DNA of 64,000 nt. Origin: Laburnicola sp. R22_1 (taxonomy: Eukaryota; Ascomycota; Dothideomycetes; Pleosporales; Didymosphaeriaceae). The notes beneath the pieces were generated by a model that was not told the DNA's origin, did not search any database, and worked only from the letters and a program-made list of their open reading frames with translations. The translations under genes were made by a program, and so were the position numbers. Positions 11,064 through 21,002 of this stretch are shown here, piece by piece. The stretch is taken from positions 2,294,001 to 2,358,000 of the forward strand of contig JACONQ010000009.1 of the NCBI GenBank assembly GCA_014281115.1. The letters are read 5' to 3'. The first letter of the stretch is position 1. Every line of letters begins with the position of its first letter.

Positions 11064-11714
11064 ATGGCCACGGTCCGCGACCAGACCTTCTGGAAACGAT
11101 TCAGCACCGCCGTCCACCAAGACGAGGCCGCAAAGGAGGAAGTAGCCCAAGGTCCCAACCTGAAGCACTCGTATGTTATAACCCTCTCCGAGCACCCTGC
11201 CAGTGCACCTGGGCCGGCCACAGCCACACCCGCACCCACCTCGCAACCACCCACCACCCTCTCCCTACAACCACGCGCCCTTGCCCCTGTCGTTTTGTCG
11301 CCCGCCCCATCTGCTGCTGTACCCCCCCACTCGCCCGCCGCCTCTGCGTTTTGGCACCCCTCGCCGCCAGCCTCACCATCGTCTCCCATATTACTCACCT
11401 CGCCCGAGCGGGAACCCAAGCGCCTGAAGAAGGCCCACGTCCCCCGCGGAAACAATAGCCACCCTTTTGGTCGCCATCCTCATGGCAATGCCTCGCAATT
11501 GACACTGGGTCTCTCGGGCCGTCCGCAGTCGCGCTTCAAGTTTTGGACTTCCGTGACCGCTGACCCATCAAATAGACAGTCGTGGCTCGAGGGCCAGCGC
11601 AGGAAGAGGAAGCACCGCGCTTGGGTCTGCTGGGGCTTCTGGATATGCCTGCTGCTCGTCGTGGGTGGCGTCGTGGCGGCAGTCTTGGTGTTGAAGTCGA
11701 AACACATCATTTGA
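11064..11714 (+). CDS. small tail-anchored membrane protein (81 aa if spliced, 216 aa if not)
   Basis: The start ATVRDQTFWKRF and the C-terminal QRRKRKHRAWVCWGFW plus a hydrophobic helix (ICLLLVVGGVVAAVLVL) and KSKHII tail resemble small, widespread Pezizomycotina proteins of about 80 aa with one C-terminal transmembrane segment. An intron at 11171-11575 has a GTATGT donor, a CTGAC branch point 17 nt before a TAG acceptor, and joins LKHS to QSWLEGQ. It is 405 nt, a multiple of three, with no stop, so the unspliced mRNA also encodes a protein with a 135-residue Pro/Ser/Ala-rich insert. I favour the spliced 81-aa form (exons 11064-11170 and 11576-11714). The start is chosen because the upstream open frame looks like UTR. 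Function unknown; probably in an internal membrane. Confidence 0.7.
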   Translation: MATVRDQTFWKRFSTAVHQDEAAKEEVAQGPNLKHSYVITLSEHPASAPGPATATPAPTSQPPTTLSLQPRALAPVVLSPAPSAAVPPHSPAASAFWHPSPPASPSSPILLTSPEREPKRLKKAHVPRGNNSHPFGRHPHGNASQLTLGLSGRPQSRFKFWTSVTADPSNRQSWLEGQRRKRKHRAWVCWGFWICLLLVVGGVVAAVLVLKSKHII

Positions 11715-12303
11715 CCGGCGTAATGGACGGGCGGGACACGACGGCCTCAGGACAACTCTGGGGTCATTATGAGATGGCGTATATGGATGCGCAGCACAGC
11801 TCGCTGGACGTATGATGCATTTCTGCCTTCACGGCATCGCGGTTGGGCGGCGCTACTTCTCTGGTGGGCCGGAAACGACCAGGCTTTTTCTTTGTACATT
11901 TTACACATGATACCACACGTCGCCGCTCAGTTCGGTCGACTTTCATTATACCAATCAAAGTAACAGATGCTCAGATTTGGGTATCTGTCCAAATACATTT
12001 CATGCGCCTTTTTGCCATCTATCTGATAAAAACCAGTCAGCGGACTGTGATGGAGAGAGAGTATTGTACATTCGCACCAGATGCGCCTCGTCGACCCATG
12101 AGGTATCCAACTCCGTAACGCCATTACCGTGATTTTGGCTCTCCCGTCGTGCGGTGCTCCTCCCATGAGCGTTGATGTGCCTGCATGATCGTTCGGCCCA
12201 GGTATCTCACAAGACACCCTAGAAGCCGCATCCGCATCCCCCTCGCACTCAAATCTTCCCTTTCAATTGCTATCACCATGCCAACCCCACACTGTGTACA
12301 CCT
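11715..12303. other. intergenic between convergent genes
   Basis: This holds the 3' flanks of the small membrane protein (+) and U2AF small subunit (-) genes. I see no gene or repeat; the short frames here have no family character. Confidence 0.5.
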
Positions 12304-13012
12304 CTACCGCTTCAAAGTCGGCGTCGGACTCCTACTCAAACTCCTGGGATCCCTCCCCCTCTCCTTCAACCACTTGCGCGTACTCATTTCCATATCGCGA
12401 TCGAGCTCAGGCGACGGTTCCTTGCGATGAATAAAGTTGCAGAAGCCGCCGCGGACGCAGCCCTCGCCCGAGTTGAGGCGGCAGCACGCCTCGCGGAAGT
12501 CGGTGACGGGCGAGAGTTCGCAGTAGATGGGGCGGCCTGCGTACCAGCGCGAGTTGAGCGCGTCGCAGGCTTTCTGCGCGTCTTCTTCGTATTTGAAGCG
12601 CACGTAGACGTTGCCGATTAGGTCTGTGCTGGGTGCGTTAGTGGATGCGGTTTATACAAGAAAGCTCTGGGCAAATGGAAAAAAAAGGAAGAAAAGAGAA
12701 GGTATACGCACGATCATTGTTGTTGTCGCAAACGACGACTTCCTCCACGAGCCCGTACTGACACAGCTCGCACCAGATGTCCTCGTAAAAGGCATCAAAG
12801 TGCATCTGCATCTGCTGGGGATTCATCTTGTTCTTGGGGTCGTACGCGGGGTTCTGGTACAGGTTGGGCAGGAGGATGGTCTGGCTGTACGAGGGCTTGA
12901 CGTGCTTGCGCGAGCAGCGGTCGCCGTGCCGGCATGCGCCGATCTTGTAGTAGAAACTGCAGTTTACTTTGTCTTGCTCGGTGCCGAAGATGGAGGCGAG
13001 GTAGTTGGCCAT
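12304..13012 (-). CDS. U2AF1: U2AF small subunit (U2AF35-like splicing factor)
   Basis: The small subunit of the U2 snRNP auxiliary factor recognises the 3' splice-site AG with the large subunit in the nucleus. Two exons (13012-12712 and 12623-12304) are separated by an 88-bp intron with a GTGCGT donor and CACAG acceptor; they join at DNNND-H-LIGNVYV and give 206 aa. The first CCCH zinc finger (CSFYYKIGACRHGDRCSRKH) lies near residues 18-37. The atypical RNA-recognition motif (U2AF homology motif) spans about 45-145, and the second CCCH finger (CCRLNSGEGCVRGGFCNFIH) about 150-170. The C-terminal tail is short, Ser/Arg/Pro-containing, without a long RS domain, closer to S. pombe U2AF23 than to human U2AF35. 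It starts directly with the conserved MANYLASIFGTEQDK. Confidence 0.95.
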
Positions 13013-15988
13013 GTTGGCGGGGTGGGCGCAGTCGAGGGCGCGAGACGGTCGGTGGGTGTGGGTGAGGGTGAGGTGGCGCGAGATGGGTGTGGGCGTCGGC
13101 GTGGGCGGGAAGTTCGCGATGAGATTCTTGGGGTGTTGGGCGCGCTAGGGTGAGCTGTGCTAGCGTGGTGGTTAGTCAGCGCCAAGAAGGTTCGAGAAGG
13201 GTGGACTCGGTGGAGGCGAGATGGATGCTTCTTTTCACATTCTGGTGTTTGTCAGAGTGCTACCTTCTAGAACTTGTCAATGCATTCGCGATGTCAGATC
13301 GCGCACATTACTCTCCTATTTTTGGCGTAGGTATCGCACAGTCAATTCAAGACCTTTCTCTGACCATCTCGACACTGTTGTATTCTTGGCTGTGCTATAC
13401 ATGCAACATTGCAGCTCCCAAGCTTCAAACGATTGAGATGGGTTCGGAGATGTGTCTGGCGTGTTCGTGTGACATGTTCTGGCGCATATTAAGATGACCT
13501 GCTTCAAAACATATACAGCATGTGAACTATTGCGTGGAAGAAGCAACAGCAGACACCTCGGAACGACAAGTCGACATGAGCAACTGTCGAAAGCAGCAAA
13601 TTTTCCTATCTTGGACGTTTTTGGCCGCCGTTAGAATATTCGGATACAGACGACCATGCCTAGGTGCTGTGTCGCACGCGTGATTCGCGGCCACTACTTC
13701 ACAAGAGCCTATCACGATCACGAACTTGGTAAATTGTTGGCAGGCCTTGGGGATTCAAGGCAAAGAGGTATAAAGATATGAAGGATTTGAGATGATCACG
13801 GTCATGGTATGAACTAGCGACCGTGAATACTTCTTGACGAGTACACCAACGCCGTCAGTGACAAACTGGCAGTCTGGCAGACAGAACCACGAGCAGACCC
13901 GAAGATAAAGTTCAAGCAAGTCCATCTAAGAAGACGGTAAGAACCACCGAAGACAGTTCCCCCAGAAAGATACCGCACGACTCAAGGTAGCCTGTTTCTA
14001 GCACTTCCCCTCGGGCCCTCGGCGAGACGCCGACAATGTATAGGATCGTGGATGGGCATTCTGTGGATTGGATGGCAGTGTGTGCTGTTTCTTTACCCCT
14101 CATCCTCCCCAAAGAAAAGCTTGCTAACAGAAGTGGGTAGTACTACCAAGGACGGAAACCATTGACCTATCAAACCACGTTTGACCGAAAGTTCTTATCC
14201 TTCTATCGCAAAGATGCAACTCTAGCCAACAAATACGCGAGCACTGACCATGATGCGCGTGTCGAAACCGCGTCGAAACATTGTGGAGCCGCAACCTAGA
14301 GCATACCCCACTCATTGTTCAGTGACTCAGCATACACTCGAGAATGCTGGACTGTTGGACAGAGTGGGCTCTTGGAATGTCCTAAGCTTTGGACGAGAAC
14401 TGGTTGACAGCACGGCATGCCCCTGGCACAGCGCCGTCCACCACTTACTTGGCCTTTGCTTGCGTTGCATGGCGGAAGGCCTCTTCGTCCAAGTCAATAT
14501 TGGATTGCAGCAAACACAAAGGCGAGTACTGAGGAAGCCGGAGTATGATTAGATAGCTCTTGCATGGAGCTTGAATGTCGTGTAAAGGCGAGAATAGCTC
14601 ATAGCTGACGGGCAACATCAGTGGGTCTTAAGTCATATATGTACGCGCTCAGCGAAAACTGGCGGAATTCTGCATGCGAGTCTTCGCAGAAGCAAAATGC
14701 CGTGCATGTTTTTCAAGCGATGCGCTCCAATCCGGCCTGATCGTCGCGGTTGGGCTGGGCGAGGCTGGCGTCGTGGTCTGCCAATAGATGGCCGATCGCG
14801 CTTGGACTTGAAACACCACCCAGAAGCGGGGCTGCCATCCCCCTCATCCCACCTCGCGACCTCGAAGCGCTCTTTCGGCGCGTCGTCGCCTATCGTCGCA
14901 CTGCGCAAGGTGTGTTTCCGAACATCGTTGCGCCCATGGTACTCTTCTCGCCGTCGTGCGCGCGCGGTGACGCGTACGGCATCGCGCCTTCACTCTCTCA
15001 ACCTGTCGAGATGCCAAACCGTCGCAAGTTCAGGCCGCAAGGTGAGTGCGGCGACAGAATCACACCGGCACACGACTGCATGTGCGCAAGCTACAGTGGC
15101 AAGTATCACGGCTGCCACGTTCGTACCTGAGAAGAGCTTCCTAGACCGAGGAGGCTACTGAACATTCACGTCTCGCCTTTGAAGCGCCGTTCACCCTCTG
15201 CGATTTCACAGGAAACCTCAGTCACGCTCCAGTACCCCTCATCCCGGTATTTCAAATCGGCGCGACGCGAGGTGCACGACGTAGACGCGCCGGCCTCAAG
15301 AGATGCGGCGGCTACAGGGTAGGTCCCGCTATCCACTTTTCGTCGTTGAAACACAGATCCAACACCCACACATATCCACATATCACGCGCGAAAAGCTTG
15401 AGATGCGAGCAGCGCGTGGTGGCGTTCCCGAGTTCCGATCCCTCTGGCCCATTACTCGCGATTGGCTGCCGTGTGCCCTTCCGCTTCGGGCTCTGGGTCT
15501 TCGTCTCACCACCCATTCACCCGCCTGATATAAGGTGTTGCACCGTTCTGGTGTGGTGACACGCTCGCATTCACCCCGCTGGTCGCTTCTTCCTCTTCTT
15601 TCGGTTCACGGTCTTTTTTGGCTCCTTCCTCTTTGTCTCGCCGTCACCTGCGCAACAAAGCGGCCCGACTTTCACTTCTATTGTCCATTGTGCGTTATTC
15701 AACAATGGCTTTATTGTCTGTGGCTGTGAAGGGTTAAAACATTCTACATTCTACATTGTGCTTCAATAAGCTGGTCTGCTGAGCCACTCTTCGCGACTAT
15801 TTGAACATTTATTAAGTTCCCGCATACCACTCCCACTTCCTCCTGCAACGACCCTTCTACCGAAACAAGCAGCGAACACGGCAACAGCTTTTTACGCAGC
15901 AATACCCAACCACATTCTTCCTGATCCTGTTTTACGATATTGGCTGGTCCAACTACCGAATTACACCACGCACTTGCCTTAATTAGCT
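13013..15988. other. 3-kb intergenic region without a recognisable gene
   Basis: This is the shared upstream region of the U2AF (-) and DUF7492 (+) genes. Several frames of 60-154 codons occur, the longest at 14697-15161, but their Arg/Ser-rich composition, absence of splice signals and overlap with equally long frames on the other strand argue against coding. No tRNA-like B box, TIR or LTR found. The last 250 bp before 15989 are pyrimidine/CA-rich as in fungal promoters. Confidence 0.45.
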
Positions 15989-17296
15989 ATGCGTTACTTT
16001 CATATCGTCGCCGCTGCCGCGGTAGTTTGCGCGCCTTTGGCTACGGCGCATTCCTACATACAACAACTACGACTGGTCGATGACAGTGGGAAGTATGTTG
16101 GCGACGCCGGCTACTCACGAGGCTTCTGTGCCAAAGGTGATCCTGCTTGCACCGCGGACGACGAGATGAACTACCTAACTCCTGACCCGGATCTCTTTAT
16201 TAGCGACAAGAACCTCGCCTGCCATCCGAAGCAGCGAAAACCAGAACAAAAACAGCCGGAACAATACCCTCGTCTCAAAGCGGTTCCTGGGATGTACATG
16301 GCTTTGAGATACACTGAAAACGGACACGTGACTCTCAAAAATACACCCGGCGACGACACAAACATCTGGAAAGAAGCCAAGGGAGGTACTATCTTCATAT
16401 ATGGTACCACTGACCCGAAGGAAGATGAGAAACTGGTCGACGTATTGCGCTGGACAAAGGACGGGAAAGGTGGCGACGGTCGTGGGGTTCTTCTAGGAAC
16501 AAATGATTTCGATGACGGTCGATGCTACGAAATCAACGACCTACCCAAGTCATTCGAACGCTCCGGAAAAACTCCAAGCTACGCCATGGGCCAAACCGGT
16601 CAAGGAGAGGGCCGCTTTGGTGTTCCCTGCGAATCTAACGTCGCCCTCCCCAAGACCGCAACGACTGGGAAGCCCTACACTCTGTATTGGGTGTGGCAAT
16701 GGAACACACGTGCGAACTTTGACCCTGCCCGACCGCTGGGCCAAGACCAGTATTACACTACGTGCATCGATGTGGATGTGGTTGATACGTTTTCCTCAGA
16801 AGCTACCACCATGCTCAAGTACGCTACACCCCAGCAGGACGACATTTCGGTCGCGGTCTCAGACTTTGCTTCGCGCACTGCCCTCCAGCCGGACGTTGTC
16901 AAGGGCGAGATCGGTCCGTACTTCAAAGACCACCCGGACAAACCTAGTGCACCTCCTGCGCCTCCCGCTTCTGGTGCACCCTCTACTTCTGCCACGCCGT
17001 CTACTCCTTCAGCACCACAGACAACGCTGGCCACCTCTGTGCTACCTCCCTTCGGCAACGGTACTGGTCCTACAGGCATTCCCAACATGACTGCGCGACC
17101 GGGTCGCCCACAGCCCAGCAGCAGCCCCGCCGACGACAACGGCAACGGCGGGGACGACAACAGCGGAACTGGTGGCGACGATGTGGTTACTGTCACAGAC
17201 ATCGTCTACATCACCGTCACGGCCCCTAGCACTCCTCAAGTCACTTCGCGCGCCACAGGCGGCAAGCGCCGTGCCAACGATCTCCGACGCCGCTGA
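15989..17296 (+). CDS. secreted DUF7492 protein, LPMO-like with N-terminal His
   Basis: This is a single-exon gene of 435 aa. Residues 1-20 form a signal peptide; predicted cleavage after ATA exposes His21 (HSYIQQL) as the mature N-terminus. A second conserved His lies in YTENGHVTLKN near residue 112. An exposed N-terminal His plus a GHV-type His is the layout of the copper histidine brace of lytic polysaccharide monooxygenases. Further blocks are GTIFIYGTTDPKEDEKL, RGVLLGTNDFDDGRCY and GKPYTLYWVWQWN, which I recall from the fungal DUF7492 family; copper activity is inference. Cysteines are plentiful, as expected outside the cell. From about 315 the chain becomes a Pro/Ser/Thr/Ala-rich linker, then Gly/Asp-rich, ending in a basic tail (GGKRRANDLRRR). 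No GPI-type hydrophobic end. Confidence 0.85.
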   Translation: MRYFHIVAAAAVVCAPLATAHSYIQQLRLVDDSGKYVGDAGYSRGFCAKGDPACTADDEMNYLTPDPDLFISDKNLACHPKQRKPEQKQPEQYPRLKAVPGMYMALRYTENGHVTLKNTPGDDTNIWKEAKGGTIFIYGTTDPKEDEKLVDVLRWTKDGKGGDGRGVLLGTNDFDDGRCYEINDLPKSFERSGKTPSYAMGQTGQGEGRFGVPCESNVALPKTATTGKPYTLYWVWQWNTRANFDPARPLGQDQYYTTCIDVDVVDTFSSEATTMLKYATPQQDDISVAVSDFASRTALQPDVVKGEIGPYFKDHPDKPSAPPAPPASGAPSTSATPSTPSAPQTTLATSVLPPFGNGTGPTGIPNMTARPGRPQPSSSPADDNGNGGDDNSGTGGDDVVTVTDIVYITVTAPSTPQVTSRATGGKRRANDLRRR

Positions 17297-19542
17297 TCGT
17301 TTCGCTTCACCCTTCTTCCATTTCCCCTTATTATGATACCCAGCTTTAGCATATGCATCAGCGTAGTGTAAGACTTTGATACAGCATTTTGAAATATAGC
17401 ACTCTACCTCAACGGGCAGGCCTTTGAGGATTTGACTTTTACAAGAGCATGGGACTTTTTCTTCTTCTGATGGATTAGTGAGGTGGGGCTTGGGCTTTTT
17501 GGGTGTACATATTGTTTTATGGCATTGATGGCGTGCCGGATGGGACTGGGTTGGCTGGCTGGCTTTTTTTCATTTGGGCTCTGGTAAAACGGACAATACC
17601 CCTGCATACATATGGCGTTTCTTTCGAGGGGGCTTTGGCGTCTGCATTCGAGGTTCTTTGGAGGTCACGCTGCAGAGCGGCTTGCATCGCATGTGGGAGT
17701 CACACGTTGGGCTGGCTGCGGTTGCTTTACTGGGAAGCATGGCGATGGTGCTATTGGTAGAGGAGATAAATTTATTATATTGATGAACTTGAGGTCTTGA
17801 ATTTGGTGAATATGGTGGATTTCGGAGCGGTAGAAACTGCGACATGTGTCAAACAGTCAATGTACGTCCAAGATTCTATTTATGTGCAGGTGCATGAGGG
17901 TGTGCCCAGCGCCCTGGGCTATGTATAGAACAGCGATCGCGGGAGTCCCGCGTCGCTAAATTGGATGCCTCATCCGCGCATGTCTCGTCCATGGCTTCAG
18001 CCTTCAGCCTTCAGCCTTCATCAACGCCAGGCCGAGAAGGCTCTATGATCAAGAAGACTTCGCGCACTCTTGGTACACAGTATAACGCTGTTATAAAAAG
18101 CTGTAGGGGTGCTAGAAAAATGCTTTGAAACAAGGTAAAGCAATAAGACAGGTTTGGCCGTTTAGGGACTGTTTATGCGCAAATCGGCCCCTTATGCCGA
18201 TGAGGTAGTCGATTATGGTGTACTATAGTCCACGGGTACTAAAGTTGAAGATAATAACGTGACGCGGTTGCCTGCGCACGAAGTATAAAAATCCGCGACC
18301 GGATACAGACCGAGTCTTCATCCATCCAGCCAAGAAGGCTCATAATCGCGCAATAACTAATCGCAAAACTGACCCAGTCTAGAATCCGCGGCAATGGCGC
18401 GCTGACACGTCTCCGCTGATCAACGTGTGTTCATGTTCGCGATCCCTCCCGAGTGCCACGCTGTTGCCTGCAACCACGTTCCGAGCGAGACGGACCTGTC
18501 TGAAGGCTTTGCGATATATTAGAGGAGAGAGATAGCAGCGCTGCGAGAATTAGAGCTTGAAGTTCTGCGGCAAGTGGAGTAGTTTGTAGGTCTTTTATTG
18601 GAAGAGTCGGGGGGGTTGAGGTTAGTTGTAGTTGTGGGTTAGGATGCGATGTCGACGACTACCTACTACGTTGCTGACACTGATAGAAGCCTGAAGGGTG
18701 GCTTGGAAGGTTCAGTACGGATATGAATGAATGAATGAATGAAATACGGGCCTGACAAGCAACCTGTCTTCACGCCAGGACGAAGCCATCCATGCACAGC
18801 AAATGTTCCTCGTAATCCTCTTCGATGGATCGCGTCGCTTGTAATCCGGCTCTAGAATCACTTTATCCAGAAGTATGTTTAATACGAGGGAATGCACTTC
18901 GCGGGGCAATTTGATGCATTTCCACCTGTTTGTTGGCGACGCATAAAGGATGCATCCAGGCTTAGCACAGTTGATCCCGTCTTATTTCGGCTAATTCTGC
19001 ATCAAACACGCCCAGAGCTTACACTCTCGCCCAATCGCACCTCGACCTCCCCACAAACAACAGCCACTTTTTCGTACCCAACCAATCGGGGTGTTTTCGA
19101 CGTCTCAGAGCTTGCAGGATCTTGGTGGCGAGCACAATGTCTGTCCCTGATAGGTGAGTACGCGGCCCACTTATCCACCATTGACTTGTATCCGGGAAAT
19201 GAGAATCGCATTCAAGAACTGTAGTTCGCCTAGGGTTTTGGAACAGGAGTGGAGACATGGTCCTTATGCAGACGTCCCACAGCTCAGGATGAGTGGGCGC
19301 AGGATGAGCTACACTGGGCCTGAAAAATATGGCTGCTCGATAAGTATCTGCCTTCTTCTCGTTCTTCTTTTTCTTCATCGGTCGCTTTTCTCCGCACCGT
19401 CTCTGGAATCCTAGTATTCTCTAATTCTATTCGTTTTTTATGGACTCGTAGAGCTCCGTCCAGTCATTCATTGTCGTCATCCTTTGACATTACATTCATT
19501 CAGTACGACTTAATCACTCTTTTGGAATTGATCCCACACAAA
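17297..19542. other. intergenic, repeats and possible decayed element
   Basis: No credible gene. Visible items: a near-palindrome at 17932-17957 (GCGATCGCGGG / CCCGCGTCGC); about 3.7 copies of CTTCAGC at 17995-18020; five GAAT units at 18724-18743; and two diverged copies of a GCC(A/G)AGAAGGCTC block about 300 bp apart (near 18030 and 18330), which may be the ends of an old transposon remnant. Confidence 0.45.
17995..18020. repeat. CTTCAGC tandem repeat
   Basis: About 3.7 perfect copies of a 7-bp unit lie in the intergenic region between the DUF7492 and GH76 genes. Confidence 0.8.
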
Positions 19543-20715
19543 ATGCGCTACTCAGCAAGCATCATAGCAGCAACAGCTGCGCTGCCCCTCGTCTCCGCCC
19601 AAACCCCTCCGTCCATCGAATCCCTCATCACAACCGCCGCACAAATCGCTCAAACACTCAAAACCACTTTCCCGAACCCCAGCGTCGGCCTCGTCCCACA
19701 ACCATACTACTGGTGGCAGTCTGGCATAGTCAACAACGCTCTCTTCACTTACGGTTTCGTCACAGGGGACAAACAATATGAAGACCTCTCCAAGAACACC
19801 CTATTCAACCAAGCTACGGGCGCAAACGACTTCATGATGCCCGACGCCATGGGCAACGACGACCAAGCATGGTGGGCCCTCTCCGCCCTCACAGCCGCAG
19901 AGAACAACGTCCCCGTCCCCGCAGGCGCACCCACCTTCCTCTCCATGGCGCAGAACGTCTTCAACGCGCAGAAAGCAAGATGGGACACGACCCGCTGCGG
20001 AGGTGGCATGAAGTTCAAAATCAACGTCGGAGACCGCGGATACGACTACAAATCCAGCATCGCAAACGGTCTCTTCTTCCAGCTCGCTGCCCGTCTCGGA
20101 AGTCTCACGGGCGACGCAGATGCGCTGGCTTGGGCGGAGAAGAGCTATGATTGGGTGGTTAGGACGAAGCTCATTGATAGAAACTTCAATGTTTTCGATG
20201 GTACGGATGATGGGAAGGGCTGTGTGGCGGTCAATCCTGACAAGTGGAGTTATAATGCGGGAGTGTTCCTGTACGGTGCGGCGGTGATGGCGTCTCACTC
20301 CCGTTCTGCCAAATGGATCGATCGCACGAAGGGCCTGCTTGCCGCTGCGCAGCGTAACTTCGTACGAGATGGGAGGTTATTCGAATCCCTCTGCGAAGGG
20401 TCCAATTCGTGTAATACGGATCAAGTCAGCTTCAAGGGAATCCTGGCGCGCTTCCTGGGATCAACTGCCGTTGTACTGCCTGAGCTGAAAGGCTCGGTTG
20501 CTGTGTTCATGCGTGGCATGGCGGAAAATGTGCAGGGGAGCTGGAATCCGAGTCTAGGGCCGATGCAGCATTTTGTCGCTTTGGAGACTGTGGGTGCGAC
20601 GATTAGGGCGAATGGGGGACGGGCGGCGATGATGGGCATGATTGGGGCGAGTAAGAGCGCGGTGAAGAGGGCGGAGAAGAGGAGTGTCGCTGGGAGGATA
20701 TGGTGGGAAGGGTAA
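19543..20715 (+). CDS. GH76 family alpha-1,6-mannanase-like enzyme
   Basis: The product is a glycoside hydrolase family 76 protein of 390 aa. These act on alpha-1,6-mannan; the fungal Dcw1/Dfg5 branch works in cell-wall assembly, transferring GPI-anchored proteins to the wall. A signal peptide (RYSASIIAATAALPLVSAQ) precedes an (alpha/alpha)6-type domain. Diagnostic stretches are YYWWQSGIVNNALFTYG, the catalytic Asp pair in GNDDQAWWALSAL, and CGGGMKF. The ATG at 19543 is chosen over an earlier in-frame Met at 19471 because it starts the signal peptide. There are no introns. The C-terminus (KRAEKRSVAGRIWWEG) lacks a GPI-attachment hydrophobic tail, so unlike Dcw1/Dfg5 the protein is probably soluble and secreted. 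Confidence 0.9.
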   Translation: MRYSASIIAATAALPLVSAQTPPSIESLITTAAQIAQTLKTTFPNPSVGLVPQPYYWWQSGIVNNALFTYGFVTGDKQYEDLSKNTLFNQATGANDFMMPDAMGNDDQAWWALSALTAAENNVPVPAGAPTFLSMAQNVFNAQKARWDTTRCGGGMKFKINVGDRGYDYKSSIANGLFFQLAARLGSLTGDADALAWAEKSYDWVVRTKLIDRNFNVFDGTDDGKGCVAVNPDKWSYNAGVFLYGAAVMASHSRSAKWIDRTKGLLAAAQRNFVRDGRLFESLCEGSNSCNTDQVSFKGILARFLGSTAVVLPELKGSVAVFMRGMAENVQGSWNPSLGPMQHFVALETVGATIRANGGRAAMMGMIGASKSAVKRAEKRSVAGRIWWEG

Positions 20716-21002
20716 TGATATAATCCTTTGGGCTTGGGAGTTTGGAGAGTATGATACCATGAACAGTTGACCTTCGCTGCTTTACCTTTGTTTCAATGCG
20801 TTTTCAGCACACCCGCAGCTTTCCCTTACAGCGTTGTGCCGTGTACTGAAAGGTCTGCGATGTTTCTCTTCCTGAACAGTCGCCCTAAGGTAGATATCTG
20901 GCGCTGGTTGCAGATAATGATAATGCATCGCTCTTTTGCAAATTTTGATTATGCGACATGGATTGTCCACCTAAACAATGCTCTTAGCCTCGGCTCTAGG
21001 TA

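Noticed and set aside
12611..13153. 180-codon plus-strand frame rich in Val and Gly
   Set aside because: It is antisense to the U2AF small-subunit exons, whose zinc fingers and splice sites are unambiguous.
14697..15161. 154-codon open frame in the long intergenic region
   Set aside because: Arg/Ser-rich composition, no domain, no splice logic, and overlapping frames of similar length in other phases.
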